Made by a program: the position numbers and the translations under genes. Shown piece by piece: positions 8,266 through 18,454 of a stretch of DNA of 64,000 bases (position 1 is its first letter; every line of letters begins with the position of its first letter). The DNA comes from DATFVJ01 sp963727015 (GTDB lineage: Bacteria; Actinomycetota; Actinomycetes; Streptosporangiales; Streptosporangiaceae): contig CAVSEV010000007.1 in assembly GCA_963727015.1 (NCBI GenBank), forward strand, positions 62,001 to 126,000. The letters run 5' to 3'. The notes beneath the pieces are model-generated. The model was not told where the DNA came from, made no database searches, and was given only the letters and a program-made list of their open reading frames with translations.

Positions 8266-9444
8266 ATGGGCACTTCGCGCCGAGCGACAATCGCGGATGT
8301 GGCCGCGCAAGCCGGGGTGGGCGTCGGCACGGTTTCGCGCGTTCTCAACGGGGGGCCGAATGTCAGCGAAGCGACGCGCAGGAAAGTCGCTGAGGTCATG
8401 CGCCGCCTGGGTTACCAGCCGAGCCATTTGGCGGTCGGGTTGTCCCGTGGAACGCCGCGCACCGTGGCCATCGTGGTGCCATATCTGACCCGGCCGTCCG
8501 TGGTGACCAGGCTCGCGGGCGCGCTGGCGGTGTTCGACGAGCACGGCTACGACACCATCGTGTGTAACGTCGAGACACCGCAGCAGCGGGACAGGCACCT
8601 GCAGGCATTGATCGCCAGGCATCGCGCGGACGGGGTAATGGTGGTGTCGCTGCCGCTGGCCAAACGTCACGTGATGTCCTTCAAGCAGGCCGCTGTGCCG
8701 CTGGTGATGATCGACGCCGACGCGTCCAGCGTGCCGCGGACGGTCATCGACGACATTCTTGGCGGCCGCCTGGCGACCGAGCACCTGCTGTCCCTGGGGC
8801 ATCGGCGGATCGGGTTCATCGGCGACAAGGTTGTCCGTGGCTCCGAAGCGGAGCTGATGTTCTTCTCCTCGCGGCGGCGGCTGGACGGGTATCGCCGTGC
8901 GCTGCGCGCGGCGGGAGTCAGCTACGACGCGGCCCTGGTGAAGTGCGGCGCACACGGCGCGGCGATGGCGGCGGAACTCGCGGCACAGCTGCTCGCGCTG
9001 CGCAGGCCGCCATCGGCGATCTTCGCGGCTTCTGACACACAGGCGATCGGTGTGCTGGCAGCCGCCGACCGGTCCGGCCATTGTGTGCCGGGCCAGCTGT
9101 CCGTGATCGGATTCGACGATATCGACGCCGCCGCGCTGCACGGCCTGAGCACGGTCCGCCAGCCGCTGCAGCGCAGCGGCGCCGAGGGCGCGCGCCGCCT
9201 GTGCACCGTACTGACCGGCGAACGGGTGCGGCCGATGCGGCAGGAGCTGGCGCTCGAGGTTGTGCGCCGCTCGAGCACGGCGAGGCAGCGGCAGCCCGTC
9301 CTGGCATCGGCAACCCGGGCATGCGGGCCCGTGGGCGCGCCCGCCAGCAGGGCTGACGCGGCGCGCCGGCACGATTACCCAGCAAGCCTGGCCGGGCGAG
9401 CAGACGGTTACCGGCCGTCCGATAGTGCGTTGGAGGCAAGATGA
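8266..9444 (+). CDS. LacI-family transcriptional regulator of the sugar transport operon
   Basis: Represses transcription until a sugar ligand binds. The N-terminus has the LacI helix-turn-helix and hinge: TIADVAAQAGVGVGTVSRVL then GGPNVSEATRRKVAEVMRRLGYQPS, followed by a periplasmic-binding-protein-like ligand domain (FSSRRRLDGYRRAL, PSAIFAASDTQAIGVL, SVIGFDDIDAAALHGLSTVRQP). I chose ATG 8266 over the in-frame upstream GTG because it begins at the usual place before the HTH and leaves the operator in the leader. At 392 residues it carries an unusual C-terminal tail of about 50 residues. Its last bases overlap the start of the binding-protein gene (ATGA), so the genes are co-transcribed. Confidence 0.92.
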   Translation: MGTSRRATIADVAAQAGVGVGTVSRVLNGGPNVSEATRRKVAEVMRRLGYQPSHLAVGLSRGTPRTVAIVVPYLTRPSVVTRLAGALAVFDEHGYDTIVCNVETPQQRDRHLQALIARHRADGVMVVSLPLAKRHVMSFKQAAVPLVMIDADASSVPRTVIDDILGGRLATEHLLSLGHRRIGFIGDKVVRGSEAELMFFSSRRRLDGYRRALRAAGVSYDAALVKCGAHGAAMAAELAAQLLALRRPPSAIFAASDTQAIGVLAAADRSGHCVPGQLSVIGFDDIDAAALHGLSTVRQPLQRSGAEGARRLCTVLTGERVRPMRQELALEVVRRSSTARQRQPVLASATRACGPVGAPASRADAARRHDYPASLAGRADGYRPSDSALEAR

Positions 9445-10856
9445 TGGCTGACGGCGGTCACGAATCCACCTCCCGGCGGCGCGGCCGAGCGCGAGCGGTG
9501 TCCCGATCACGTCCTGGCTTCGAGAGACCCGGTGCCCGCTTCCGCCGCTTTGGATCCGGTTCCAGGTTCCGCGGTCCCGGCGGATCCGGTTCCAGGTTCC
9601 GCGGTCTCGGCGCACTAGTCGTCGGCGCCGCGCTCGTCTCCTCGGCGCTGGCCGCCTGCGGCAGCAGCAGCGCTAGCAGCGGCCCCGTCACGCTCAACTA
9701 TTACAGTTTCCCTGACAACTCGGGCGCCATCCAGCAGGCAGTCAATACGTGCAGCGCGCAGAGCGGTGGCAAGTACGTCATCTCGTACAACAAGCTGCCC
9801 AACGCCGCCGACGGGCAGCGGCAGCAAATGGTGCGGCGGCTGGCCGCCGGCGACCCCTCCATGGACATCCTTGGCCTCGACGTTACCTGGGAGGCCGAAT
9901 TCGCCGAGGCAGGCTGGATCCTGCCCTGGACGGGTACGTACAAGCAGCAGGCGAGCAACGGCACCCTGGCGGTCCCGCTGCAGACGGCGGTCTGGCACGG
10001 CAAGCTCTACGCAGCGCCGTACAACAGCAACACGCAGTTGCTGTGGTACCGCTCCGACCTGGTGCCGAACCCGCCCACGACCTGGGATCAGATGATCAAT
10101 GACTCGATCCAGCTTGCCAAGGCGGGTAAGCCGCACCTGATCGAGATCCAGGGTGCGCAGTACGAGGGCGTCGTGGTCTGGTTCAACACGATGGTCGCCA
10201 GTGCCGGCGGGAGCATCCTCACGCCGGACGCGCTGCATGTGTCGCTTGGTGCGCCCGCGGTCCGGGCGCTGGGGATCATGAAGCGCTTCGCCACGTCTGT
10301 TGCGGCGGACCCGTCGCTGCCGGTGCAGATGGAGGATCCGAACCGGCTCGCCATGGAGTCGGGCTCGGCGGCGTTCGAGCTGAATTACCCGTTCGTCTAC
10401 CCGTCCATGAAGGCCGACAAGCCGAACCTGTTCAAGAACTTCAAATGGGCGCTGTACCCGAGGGTGGACGCGAACGAGCCCGCCCACGTGACCATCGGCG
10501 GCATTGACCTCGCGATCAGCAAGTACTCGCAGCATCCGGATCTCGCCTTCCAGGCCGCCCTCTGCCTGCGGGACAAGCCCAACCAGCTGATAGCCGCGAC
10601 CAAGGGCGGCCTGCCGCCGACCATCGCCAGCCTGTACAACGATCCGGCGCTGTTCGCGGACTACCCGTTCCACGCTGACATCCTGACGGCGCTGCAAACC
10701 GCGAGCGTGCGGCCGAAGACGCCGGCCTACCAGAACATATCCATCGTCATCTCCCACCTGGTGTCGCCGCCCGCCGCGATCAACCCAGTCAGCACCGAGA
10801 AGTCGATGGTCAGCCAGATCAACGACGCCCTCCAGTCGAAGGGCCTGATTCCATGA
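9441..10856 (+). CDS. ABC sugar transporter, extracellular solute-binding lipoprotein (family 1)
   Basis: Captures a sugar outside the membrane and delivers it to the two permeases encoded next. It has a lipoprotein signal with the lipobox LAAC (near residue 73) after the hydrophobic stretch GALVVGAALVSSAL; the mature protein begins with a Ser-rich linker and the extracellular binding fold (VTLNYYSFPDNSG, DPSMDILGLDVTWEAEFAEAGW, PYNSNTQLLWYRSDLV). The region before the membrane segment is abnormally long and contains a duplicated GSGSRFRGPG decapeptide. The ATG at 9441 has TTGGAGG upstream. Gene order with permeases, ATPase and a GH13 enzyme points to an alpha-glucoside such as maltose or trehalose; the exact sugar is inferred. 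Confidence 0.9.
   Translation: MMADGGHESTSRRRGRARAVSRSRPGFERPGARFRRFGSGSRFRGPGGSGSRFRGLGALVVGAALVSSALAACGSSSASSGPVTLNYYSFPDNSGAIQQAVNTCSAQSGGKYVISYNKLPNAADGQRQQMVRRLAAGDPSMDILGLDVTWEAEFAEAGWILPWTGTYKQQASNGTLAVPLQTAVWHGKLYAAPYNSNTQLLWYRSDLVPNPPTTWDQMINDSIQLAKAGKPHLIEIQGAQYEGVVVWFNTMVASAGGSILTPDALHVSLGAPAVRALGIMKRFATSVAADPSLPVQMEDPNRLAMESGSAAFELNYPFVYPSMKADKPNLFKNFKWALYPRVDANEPAHVTIGGIDLAISKYSQHPDLAFQAALCLRDKPNQLIAATKGGLPPTIASLYNDPALFADYPFHADILTALQTASVRPKTPAYQNISIVISHLVSPPAAINPVSTEKSMVSQINDALQSKGLIP
9552..9606. repeat. 30-bp-period duplication carrying operator-like GGATCCGGTTCC
   Basis: A 25-bp block starting GGATCCGGTTCCAGGTTCC occurs at 9552-9576 and again at 9582-9606. Each copy contains GGATCCGGTTCC, which differs from the core of the upstream LacI operator (GGAATCGGTTCC) at two of twelve positions. 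The block lies inside the signal-peptide N-region of the binding-protein gene, encoding GSGSRFRG twice. Confidence 0.8.
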
Positions 10857-10863
10857 ACACCCG

Positions 10864-10882
10864 CGCGGCCGGTCCGGCCGCG
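10864..10882. terminator. Intercistronic GC hairpin after the binding-protein gene
   Basis: CGCGGCCGGTCCGGCCGCG is a perfect 19-bp palindrome between the binding-protein stop and the first permease. No T-run follows. Such hairpins between binding-protein and permease genes usually stabilise the upstream mRNA or cause partial termination, giving more binding protein than permease. Confidence 0.45.
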
Positions 10883-10905
10883 GCCGCCAGAAAGGGTAGG
10901 GGCCG

Positions 10906-11853
10906 ATGAGCACTAACACGCAGACGGTCGCCGCCGCGGAGACCACGGCCGGAACCGGCAGGCATGGACGGCAGCTGTCGGAGGGTGCGCGGGCCGAGCG
11001 CAGGCTCGGCTGGCTGCTCTGCGCGCCAGCGGTGATCGTGATGATCGCGGTGACGGCCTACCCGATCGTCTACGCCGTCTACCTGTCGCTGCAGCGTTAC
11101 GACCTGCGTTTCCCCAACCTGGCCCATTTCATCGGCCTCAGCAACTACGCCGCGGTCCTCACCTCGTCGTACTGGTACCACGCGCTCGGGGTTACGCTGA
11201 TCATCACGGTCGCCTCCGTCGCCATCGAACTGGTGCTTGGCATGCTGCTTGCGCTGCTCATGTACCGGACCCCGTTCGCGCGCGGCAGCGTCCGCACCGC
11301 CATCCTGATTCCCTACGGCATCGTGACTGTCGCCGCGGCATTCAGCTGGCAATACGCGTGGACCCCAAGTGAGGGCTACCTGTCGGCGGCGTTCGGCAAC
11401 AGCGCACCGCTGACGAAGACGGCCGCGGCTATTGGGGTCATCATCCTCGCCGAGGTATGGAAGACGACGCCATTCATGGCGCTGCTGCTGATGGCGGGCC
11501 TGTCGCTCGTCCCTGAGGACCTGCAGAAGGCGGCCAAGGTCGACGGCGCGACCGCATGGCAACGCTTCTACCGGATCACCCTGCCGCTGATGAAACCGGC
11601 GATCCTGGTGGCATTGCTGTTCCGTACCCTTGACGCGTTCAGGATCTTCGACAACATCTTCATCCTGACGCAGGGCGGCAACGGCACCTACTCGGTATCG
11701 ATTCTCGGCTACGACAACCTGTTCACGGCCCTGAACCTCGGCATCGGGTCGGCGATCTCCGTCCTGATCTTCATCTGCGTCGCGATCATCGCGTTCCTGT
11801 TCATCTGGGGATTCGGCGCAGCTGTACCCGGTAGCACAACGGCGGGAAGGTGA
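10906..11853 (+). CDS. ABC sugar transporter permease 1 (MalF/UgpA type)
   Basis: A 315-residue integral membrane protein with about six transmembrane helices, beginning near LGWLLCAPAVIVMIAVTAYP. The cytoplasmic EAA loop that docks the ATPase is clear: VPEDLQKAAKVDGATAWQRF followed by YRITLPLMKP. Start ATG 10906 has AAAGGGTAGGGG upstream. It follows the binding-protein gene after a 49-bp gap with a hairpin, and is eight bases from the second permease. Together with the second permease it forms the channel of a carbohydrate uptake 1 (CUT1) importer. Confidence 0.93.
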   Translation: MSTNTQTVAAAETTAGTGRHGRQLSEGARAERRLGWLLCAPAVIVMIAVTAYPIVYAVYLSLQRYDLRFPNLAHFIGLSNYAAVLTSSYWYHALGVTLIITVASVAIELVLGMLLALLMYRTPFARGSVRTAILIPYGIVTVAAAFSWQYAWTPSEGYLSAAFGNSAPLTKTAAAIGVIILAEVWKTTPFMALLLMAGLSLVPEDLQKAAKVDGATAWQRFYRITLPLMKPAILVALLFRTLDAFRIFDNIFILTQGGNGTYSVSILGYDNLFTALNLGIGSAISVLIFICVAIIAFLFIWGFGAAVPGSTTAGR

Positions 11854-11860
11854 GGCACTG

Positions 11861-12694
11861 ATGGCCGCCACGACCACACGCCAGAAGGTCGGCTGGGGAA
11901 GCGCCAACACGATCGCCGTGATCCTGGCGTTGATCCCGGTCCTGTGGATCGTCTCGCTGTCCTTCAAGGATCCGTCGACGATCACCGACGCGACGTTCTG
12001 GCCGACGAAGTGGACATGGGCGAACTACAGCGGGATCCTCACCACATCCGAGTTCGTCCGCCCACTGATCAACTCGATCGGAATCGGCATCATCGCCACT
12101 GTCATCGCGGTGACGCTCGCGTCGCTCGCCGCCTACGCCGTGGCCCGGCTGGCGTTCCCGGGGAAGTCCGTGCTCATCGGGATGTCACTGCTCATCGCGA
12201 TATTCCCGCTCATTTCGCTGGTGACCCCGCTGTTCAGCATCGAGCGGGCGCTCGGTATCTTCAACACCTGGCCCGGGCTGATCATCCCGTATATCGCCTT
12301 CGGCCTGCCGCTCGGCATCTACATTCTCTCGGCTTTCTTCCGCGAGATCCCGTGGGAGCTTGAGAAGGCGGCGAAGATGGACGGCGCGACCCCGTTCCAG
12401 GCGTTCACCAAGGTCATCGCGCCACTCGCCGCACCGGGAATGGTCACCACCGCGATCCTGGTGTTCCTTGCCTGCTGGAACGAGTTCCTGCTGGCGATCT
12501 CCCTGACATCGACGATCGCCGCCCGTACGGCGCCGGCCGCGATGGGCTTTTTCACCGGGAGTTCGCAGTTCACCGCGCCAACCGGGTCCATCTCGGCCGC
12601 GGCGGTGGTCATCACTATTCCGATCATCATTTTCGTGCTGTTCTTCCAGCGCCGGATCGTTGCAGGTCTGACGTCAGGCGCGGTCAAGGGTTAG
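11861..12694 (+). CDS. ABC sugar transporter permease 2 (MalG/UgpE type)
   Basis: A 277-residue membrane protein with about six helices, beginning with SANTIAVILALIPVLWIVSLSF. The EAA loop reads IPWELEKAAKMDGATPFQAF followed by TKVIAPLAAP. It begins eight bases after permease 1 and ends 22 bases before the ATPase gene, so the four transporter genes form one operon. It pairs with permease 1 in a CUT1 importer. Confidence 0.93.
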   Translation: MAATTTRQKVGWGSANTIAVILALIPVLWIVSLSFKDPSTITDATFWPTKWTWANYSGILTTSEFVRPLINSIGIGIIATVIAVTLASLAAYAVARLAFPGKSVLIGMSLLIAIFPLISLVTPLFSIERALGIFNTWPGLIIPYIAFGLPLGIYILSAFFREIPWELEKAAKMDGATPFQAFTKVIAPLAAPGMVTTAILVFLACWNEFLLAISLTSTIAARTAPAAMGFFTGSSQFTAPTGSISAAAVVITIPIIIFVLFFQRRIVAGLTSGAVKG

Positions 12695-12715
12695 ACAGGA
12701 AATAAGGAGCAGACA

Positions 12716-13969
<1,254 letters not shown>

Positions 13970-14002
13970 CAGATGGCACGGTGGTCGAAGCCGCCCGGGT
14001 GG

Positions 14003-14845
14003 CTACTGGAGCTTTGCCCGCATACGCTCGATGACCTCGTCGCTCCACTCGTGGGTGCGCATCAGCCTGTACCGCTCACGGGCGATTCGCATATACGCCT
14101 CGGCGTCGGTGCACGAGCCGATGAGGTCGGCCGCGCGGAGCATGCGCACGACCGGCGCATATTCCTCGGCGAACCAGCGCCGGGCAACCTCGCCCCGATC
14201 GAGGAAGCGGCGCTCGTCCTGCATGCACCGGTAGCCCCAGGCCTCGACCGCCTCACCGAGCTCCGCGTACGACCATGGGTTGCTGACAGTGAGCTTGGCG
14301 AGCGCCTGGGCGGGCAGCGGCACCCGGGCACGGAAGATGCGCTCGTAGCTCTTCATCAGCAGATCGCCGCGGCGGCGGATGCCCTTGGCAGGTACGGCCG
14401 TGAGGATCTCCGTCACATAGGCGTCGATCGTGGTCTGGCCGGCCGCGATCGCGATCGAGGCCCGGTGGTGGCCGTCCTGGACGAAGTGCAGGTCGCCGAG
14501 GCGGTACACGTCGATGGGGGGGATCGCCTCACCGCGCCGCTGCGCCAGGGCCAGCCGCTCCCAGCGCTCGCGCACCCGGCTCGATGTGGGCCGGAAGCGG
14601 CGATCGAAGTCGCGCCGGGAATCGACCGTGCCGACGACCGAATCCAGCCGGATGGCCTGCAGGCCGATAGACCGCTCGCCCGTCCTGCCCAGGGCGGCGA
14701 CCACCTCTTCGAACGGCATGATGAGGTTGACGTCGTCTGGCTCGCGGCGCAACCTGTGCGCGAGACGAGCGAGCATCTGACGGCGCCTGGCGCGCAGGAA
14801 GTCGTTCTCGACGTCCGCGCGGGGGAAACCCGTGTCAGCCCGCAC
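14003..14845 (-). CDS. ParB/sulfiredoxin-fold-like protein
   Basis: A 280-residue protein with a ParB-like core: GLQAIRLDSVVGTVDSRRDF (partner motif) and, about 60 residues later, YRLGDLHFVQDGHHRASIAI, which resembles the nucleotide-binding box (DGHHR) of ParB/Srx-type domains. No helix-turn-helix typical of chromosomal ParB is apparent, so chromosome partitioning is not supported; a nucleotide-binding or nuclease-like role is an inference. The start is GTG 14845, overlapping the phosphoesterase stop by 11 bases, so translation is coupled. It is the last gene of a three-gene minus-strand cassette inserted between the sugar transporter and the GH13 gene. Confidence 0.7.
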   Translation of the reverse strand: MRADTGFPRADVENDFLRARRRQMLARLAHRLRREPDDVNLIMPFEEVVAALGRTGERSIGLQAIRLDSVVGTVDSRRDFDRRFRPTSSRVRERWERLALAQRRGEAIPPIDVYRLGDLHFVQDGHHRASIAIAAGQTTIDAYVTEILTAVPAKGIRRRGDLLMKSYERIFRARVPLPAQALAKLTVSNPWSYAELGEAVEAWGYRCMQDERRFLDRGEVARRWFAEEYAPVVRMLRAADLIGSCTDAEAYMRIARERYRLMRTHEWSDEVIERMRAKLQ

Positions 14846-15536
14846 CGTCGCGCCCCATCTGCGGGACCCGGGCACCCGCACCGGGCTCGATGTCGAGCAG
14901 CTGCCGCCCGGCCACGTTGCGCACCGAGGTCTGCCCAAGCCGCGCACCGGGATTGGCCACTTCGCCTGGCCCGATATGACCGTGCAGCAGCATCGCGGGC
15001 CGCAGCCGCGCGACGAGCCCGTTCAGCGCGGTGAATCCCTGGTGCACAGGATCGTCGCCGTCGCCCATGCCTCGCGGCGCGGCATGAGCGAGGAGGATGT
15101 CGACGCGGCGGCCGTCCCGCAGCAGGCGCCAGCTGGCCCTGCGGCTGAGGCCACGGGCGCGCCTGGACTGCTGCCGGTCGCTGTACTGGTTGGGCCCTGC
15201 GCTGTAGCGGCGGCAGCCCCCAAGTCCGGCCACCCTCAGGCCGGCTGCATCGACGATCGCGCCGTCGGCGTTGCTTGCCCCGCCGGGCCACGGCGCGCGC
15301 TGGGGAAGCCCGGCCCGGAGCGTAAGCCCGGCGCGGGAGACCCGGTAGCCGGACAGATCCGGATCGTGGTTACCTGGCACGAAGACGAGAGGCACGTCCA
15401 GCGCGTTCATCAGGTAACCGAGATAGTCGAACGGCAGGTCACCGCAACCGACGATGAGCTCGGCCCCACCAGCCAGGCTGACGTTCGCGCACAGCGCTTC
15501 ATCAACCTCATCGGAAACGGCGAGAACCCGGACCAC
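14835..15536 (-). CDS. Calcineurin-like metallophosphoesterase
   Basis: A 233-residue protein with the metallophosphoesterase metal sites in order: GCGDLPFDYLGYL (GD), FVPGNHDPDL (GNHD), LLAHAAPRGMGDGDD (first His motif) and LLHGHIGPG (GHxG-type). The usual first motif DxH is altered: the N-terminus reads VLAVSDEVDEAL, so the expected His is replaced by Glu, which may change metal binding. The substrate is unknown. It overlaps the downstream ParB-like gene and begins 43 bases after the small membrane gene, forming one operon with both. Confidence 0.85.
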   Translation of the reverse strand: MVRVLAVSDEVDEALCANVSLAGGAELIVGCGDLPFDYLGYLMNALDVPLVFVPGNHDPDLSGYRVSRAGLTLRAGLPQRAPWPGGASNADGAIVDAAGLRVAGLGGCRRYSAGPNQYSDRQQSRRARGLSRRASWRLLRDGRRVDILLAHAAPRGMGDGDDPVHQGFTALNGLVARLRPAMLLHGHIGPGEVANPGARLGQTSVRNVAGRQLLDIEPGAGARVPQMGRDGAG

Positions 15537-15578
15537 GCACCGATGGTACGCGGGGCCCGCGCCACCCCGGTTCGGCGC

Positions 15579-15983
15579 TCAGCGCGGTGCCGCCTCCCGT
15601 ACATCGAGCCCGCGCTGCCGCAAGGCCGCCTCGACTCGGTAGATCTCGGCCCGGCCGCCCTGCGTACCGGGCGGCGGGCTGACTTCGAGCCGCTCGCAGG
15701 CGGTGCACAGGGCGTCGATGTACGCCGCCCGCAGCGCCCGCAGGCGAAGGCCCTTGGCTGGCGTGCCCATCTGGTTTTCCGTCGCTTCCAGCTCCGCGCG
15801 CAGCCGCCGCAGGTTCGCGCCAAGCCGTTCGATGGGCTCCGCGACGGGGGCCGTGGGGGAATTCGCGGCGCGGGCGTACCGCCAGTCGGAAAGCCGCCCG
15901 GCTACACGGACGCCACCGATCATCGCGTATCCCACCGCGGTCGGCAGCAGGATCACGGCCACGAGTTCGAGCGCGATGCGCAC
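15579..15983 (-). CDS. Small membrane-anchored hypothetical protein
   Basis: A 134-residue protein with one N-terminal membrane helix (IALELVAVILLPTAVGYAMIGG) followed by a cytoplasmic helical domain rich in Arg and Leu (IERLGANLRRLRAELEATEN, YIDALCTACERLEV). I do not recognise a named family. It is the first gene of the minus-strand cassette with the metallophosphoesterase and the ParB-like protein, and diverges from the GH13 gene across about 100 bp. Confidence 0.75.
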   Translation of the reverse strand: MRIALELVAVILLPTAVGYAMIGGVRVAGRLSDWRYARAANSPTAPVAEPIERLGANLRRLRAELEATENQMGTPAKGLRLRALRAAYIDALCTACERLEVSPPPGTQGGRAEIYRVEAALRQRGLDVREAAPR

Positions 15984-16081
15984 GTCTTCAATTGTCGGCC
16001 CGCCGCAGCGGCGAAAGCAAACAATAAGCCGGATCGGGCCCTCGGGCAGCGAAGAAATGGCAGCTACTCACCGGGAGACGC

Positions 16082-17764
16082 ATGGACGACAAGCTCGCAG
16101 GGCGCCGCTGGTGGCATGGCGCCGTGCTCTACCAGTTGTACGTCAGGTCCTGGCTCGACACCGACCAGGATGGCTACGGCGACCTGCGCGGCGTTATAGC
16201 TGGCCTTGACCACCTCTCGTGGCTCGGCGTGGACGGCATCTGGCTGTCACCGACGATGCCCTCGCCCGACCAGGACTGGGGCTACGACGTCTGCGACTAT
16301 CTTGGCGTCCACCCGGAACTAGGCAGCCTGGCAGATCTGGACCGCCTCATCGCCGAGGCGGGTAAGCGCGGTATGCGGGTGCTGCTCGACCTCGTGCCCA
16401 ACCACACAAGCTCCGCCCATCCCTGGTTTGCCGAGGCGGCAACGGGCCCGGATTCCGCGCACCGCGGCTTCTACGTCTGGGCTGACCCTGGCCCCGATGG
16501 CGGGCCCCCGAACAACTGGCGTGATGCCACCGGCGGCCCCGCCTGGACCTTGGACAAGCCAAGCGGCCAGTATTACCTGCACAATTTCCTGGACAGCCAG
16601 CCGGACCTGAACTGGTGGGAGCCCGCGGTTCACGACGCGTTCAGGGAGATTCTGAGGTTCTGGTTCGACCGCGGCGTAGCGGGCTTCCGCATCGATGTCG
16701 CCCACGGGCTCTACAAGGACGCCCAATTGCGGGATAACCCGCCGCTCGCTGAGAGTAACCGGATGAAAGGAAACTTCGGCCTCAAGTTCGTCTACAACTT
16801 CAACAGGCCGCAGACTCATGGCGTTTACCGGGACTGGCGGGGCATCGCGGAAAGCTATCAGTCGCCACGCCTGCTGCTCGGCGAGACATGGGTCGGGGAT
16901 TTCGACAGTCTCGCCGCCTACTACGGGCAGGACGACGAGCTGCAGCTCGCCTTCAACTTCCCCTTCATCTTCGCTCATTTCGGCGCGCGGGCCCTGGCCG
17001 ATGTCGTGTCGCAGACGCTCGCGCATCTCCCCGCGGGCGGCTGCCCGGTGTGGACGGCCTCGAACCACGATGTCGGCCGTTTCCCCACCCGCTGGTGCGG
17101 CGGCGACGAACGCAGGACCCGGCTGGCACTGCTCGTGCTCGCTACCCTGCCGGGCACGACCGTTCTGTACTACGGCGACGAGATTGCCATGACCGATGTG
17201 GAAGTCCCCCCGGAGCTGCAGCGGGACTGGATGACGCTGCGCGGTCTTGGCGGCAGGGGTATCAGGGACCGGGCCAGGACCCCCATGCAGTGGGATTCCT
17301 CGGCATCGGCCGGCTTTACTACGGCGGACGTCCGGCCCTGGCTACCGCTCGGCGACAGCGCCGCCCGCAATGTCGCCGGCCAGCGTGCGGACCAGTCGTC
17401 GACGCTGTGGCTCTGCCGCCGCCTGCTCGCGCTCCGGCGCGCGGAACTCGGCGGCCGGATCGGGCGTTACCAGCAGCTTCCCTCCCCACCTGATCAATGG
17501 ATGTACCGGGCCGGGCCGCTGACGGTCGCGGCCAATTTCTCGGCCGAGGTCGCGGCGCCGTTCGAACCCGCAGGCCCGGTCCTGTTGTCTACCGGCGGGG
17601 ACGTGCGCAGCGAGCCCGGCGGCGTCGCCCTCGGTCCCTGGCAGGGTGTCATCATCGGGCCGGCGGGAGCCGATGCGCCGTCGCCGGCCGCGGCAGGCAT
17701 CGAGAATGATCCTACGGCTGCCGCGGCTGCGGCCTTCAGCGGCGAGGACCCCTTTTCGGGGTGA
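16082..17764 (+). CDS. GH13 alpha-glucosidase / alpha-amylase-family enzyme
   Basis: Hydrolyses alpha-glucosidic bonds, probably in the cytoplasm because no signal peptide is present. The 560-residue protein shows all GH13 motifs: DLVPNHTS (103-110), the nucleophile in GFRIDVAHG (Asp205), the acid/base in LLLGETWV (Glu268) and the stabiliser in TASNHDVGR (Asp330). The opening WWHGAVLYQLYVRSW and QDWGYDV match the oligo-1,6-glucosidase/alpha-glucosidase branch. The C-terminus has a short beta-domain and an Ala/Pro-rich tail. The ATG at 16082 has GGGAGA upstream. It is the natural catabolic partner of the CUT1 importer upstream, although three reversed genes separate them. Confidence 0.92.
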   Translation: MDDKLAGRRWWHGAVLYQLYVRSWLDTDQDGYGDLRGVIAGLDHLSWLGVDGIWLSPTMPSPDQDWGYDVCDYLGVHPELGSLADLDRLIAEAGKRGMRVLLDLVPNHTSSAHPWFAEAATGPDSAHRGFYVWADPGPDGGPPNNWRDATGGPAWTLDKPSGQYYLHNFLDSQPDLNWWEPAVHDAFREILRFWFDRGVAGFRIDVAHGLYKDAQLRDNPPLAESNRMKGNFGLKFVYNFNRPQTHGVYRDWRGIAESYQSPRLLLGETWVGDFDSLAAYYGQDDELQLAFNFPFIFAHFGARALADVVSQTLAHLPAGGCPVWTASNHDVGRFPTRWCGGDERRTRLALLVLATLPGTTVLYYGDEIAMTDVEVPPELQRDWMTLRGLGGRGIRDRARTPMQWDSSASAGFTTADVRPWLPLGDSAARNVAGQRADQSSTLWLCRRLLALRRAELGGRIGRYQQLPSPPDQWMYRAGPLTVAANFSAEVAAPFEPAGPVLLSTGGDVRSEPGGVALGPWQGVIIGPAGADAPSPAAAGIENDPTAAAAAAFSGEDPFSG

Positions 17765-18454
17765 CACGGATTCCCCGGGGACTGCGGGCGGGCAGGCCGG
17801 CGAGCCCGCGGCTGAGCTCGCCCGTCGTCCCACCCGCCGCGCCCGTCGGCAACCGGCCTCGCGGCCAGCGCTGAACAACGCGTCCGGCATGCCCTGCCCG
17901 TCGTCGCGGTCACTGTGCCGCGAAAGCAATGAAGTTACCGTCATCATGGAAACGGGCAGCCCTTGCGTCCGCCAGGGTTGATCCGGACGAGGACTGCGCG
18001 GGCGCGGGCGCCCATGCCGCTTGACAGGGTGCGCCTTGACTGGGTGCGCCTTGACAGGGTGCGCCTGTGGGTGGCTAACCGCTGCCGCTTGGTGGCGTAC
18101 GCCCATGCGGTCCGCCGAGGGCCGGACGAGCTTGATCGTTGGCTCCCAGGGTGTGCCATAGCGCCCCCTAGGGGCCAGCCACGGCGACCGGGCGGGCAGG
18201 ACCCCCGCGCCAAGTCAGCGGCCGGACCTGAGCGCTGGCCCTGATATGGGCGCGGAGTGTGCGGCCTCCATGGGATTGCCGTCCAGCCGATCGGGACAGA
18301 GCGGGTCAGACCTGACCGAACCTACCCAGCCGATTGCCGACGATGCGGCGCCGCTCTGCTGCGGCCCGGATGGCGGCGCGGGCCGCTTCGTCCGGCCAGA
18401 CCCGTGCCTTCCCGCCGCCCGCGCGGGCATGATGACGACCATGGCGGATCTGTC
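17765..18454. other. Intergenic region with a 15-bp triple repeat
   Basis: About 690 bp with no supported gene. It holds three copies of TTGACAGGGTGCGCC (described separately). Other reading frames are Arg/Pro-rich and look noncoding. Confidence 0.4.
18021..18065. repeat. 15-bp tandem repeat, three copies, each starting TTGAC
   Basis: TTGACAGGGTGCGCC (18021), TTGACTGGGTGCGCC (18036) and TTGACAGGGTGCGCC (18051) are contiguous. Two copies contain TTGACA, the -35 consensus. The array is 390 bp upstream of the FUSC transporter gene. Confidence 0.8.
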
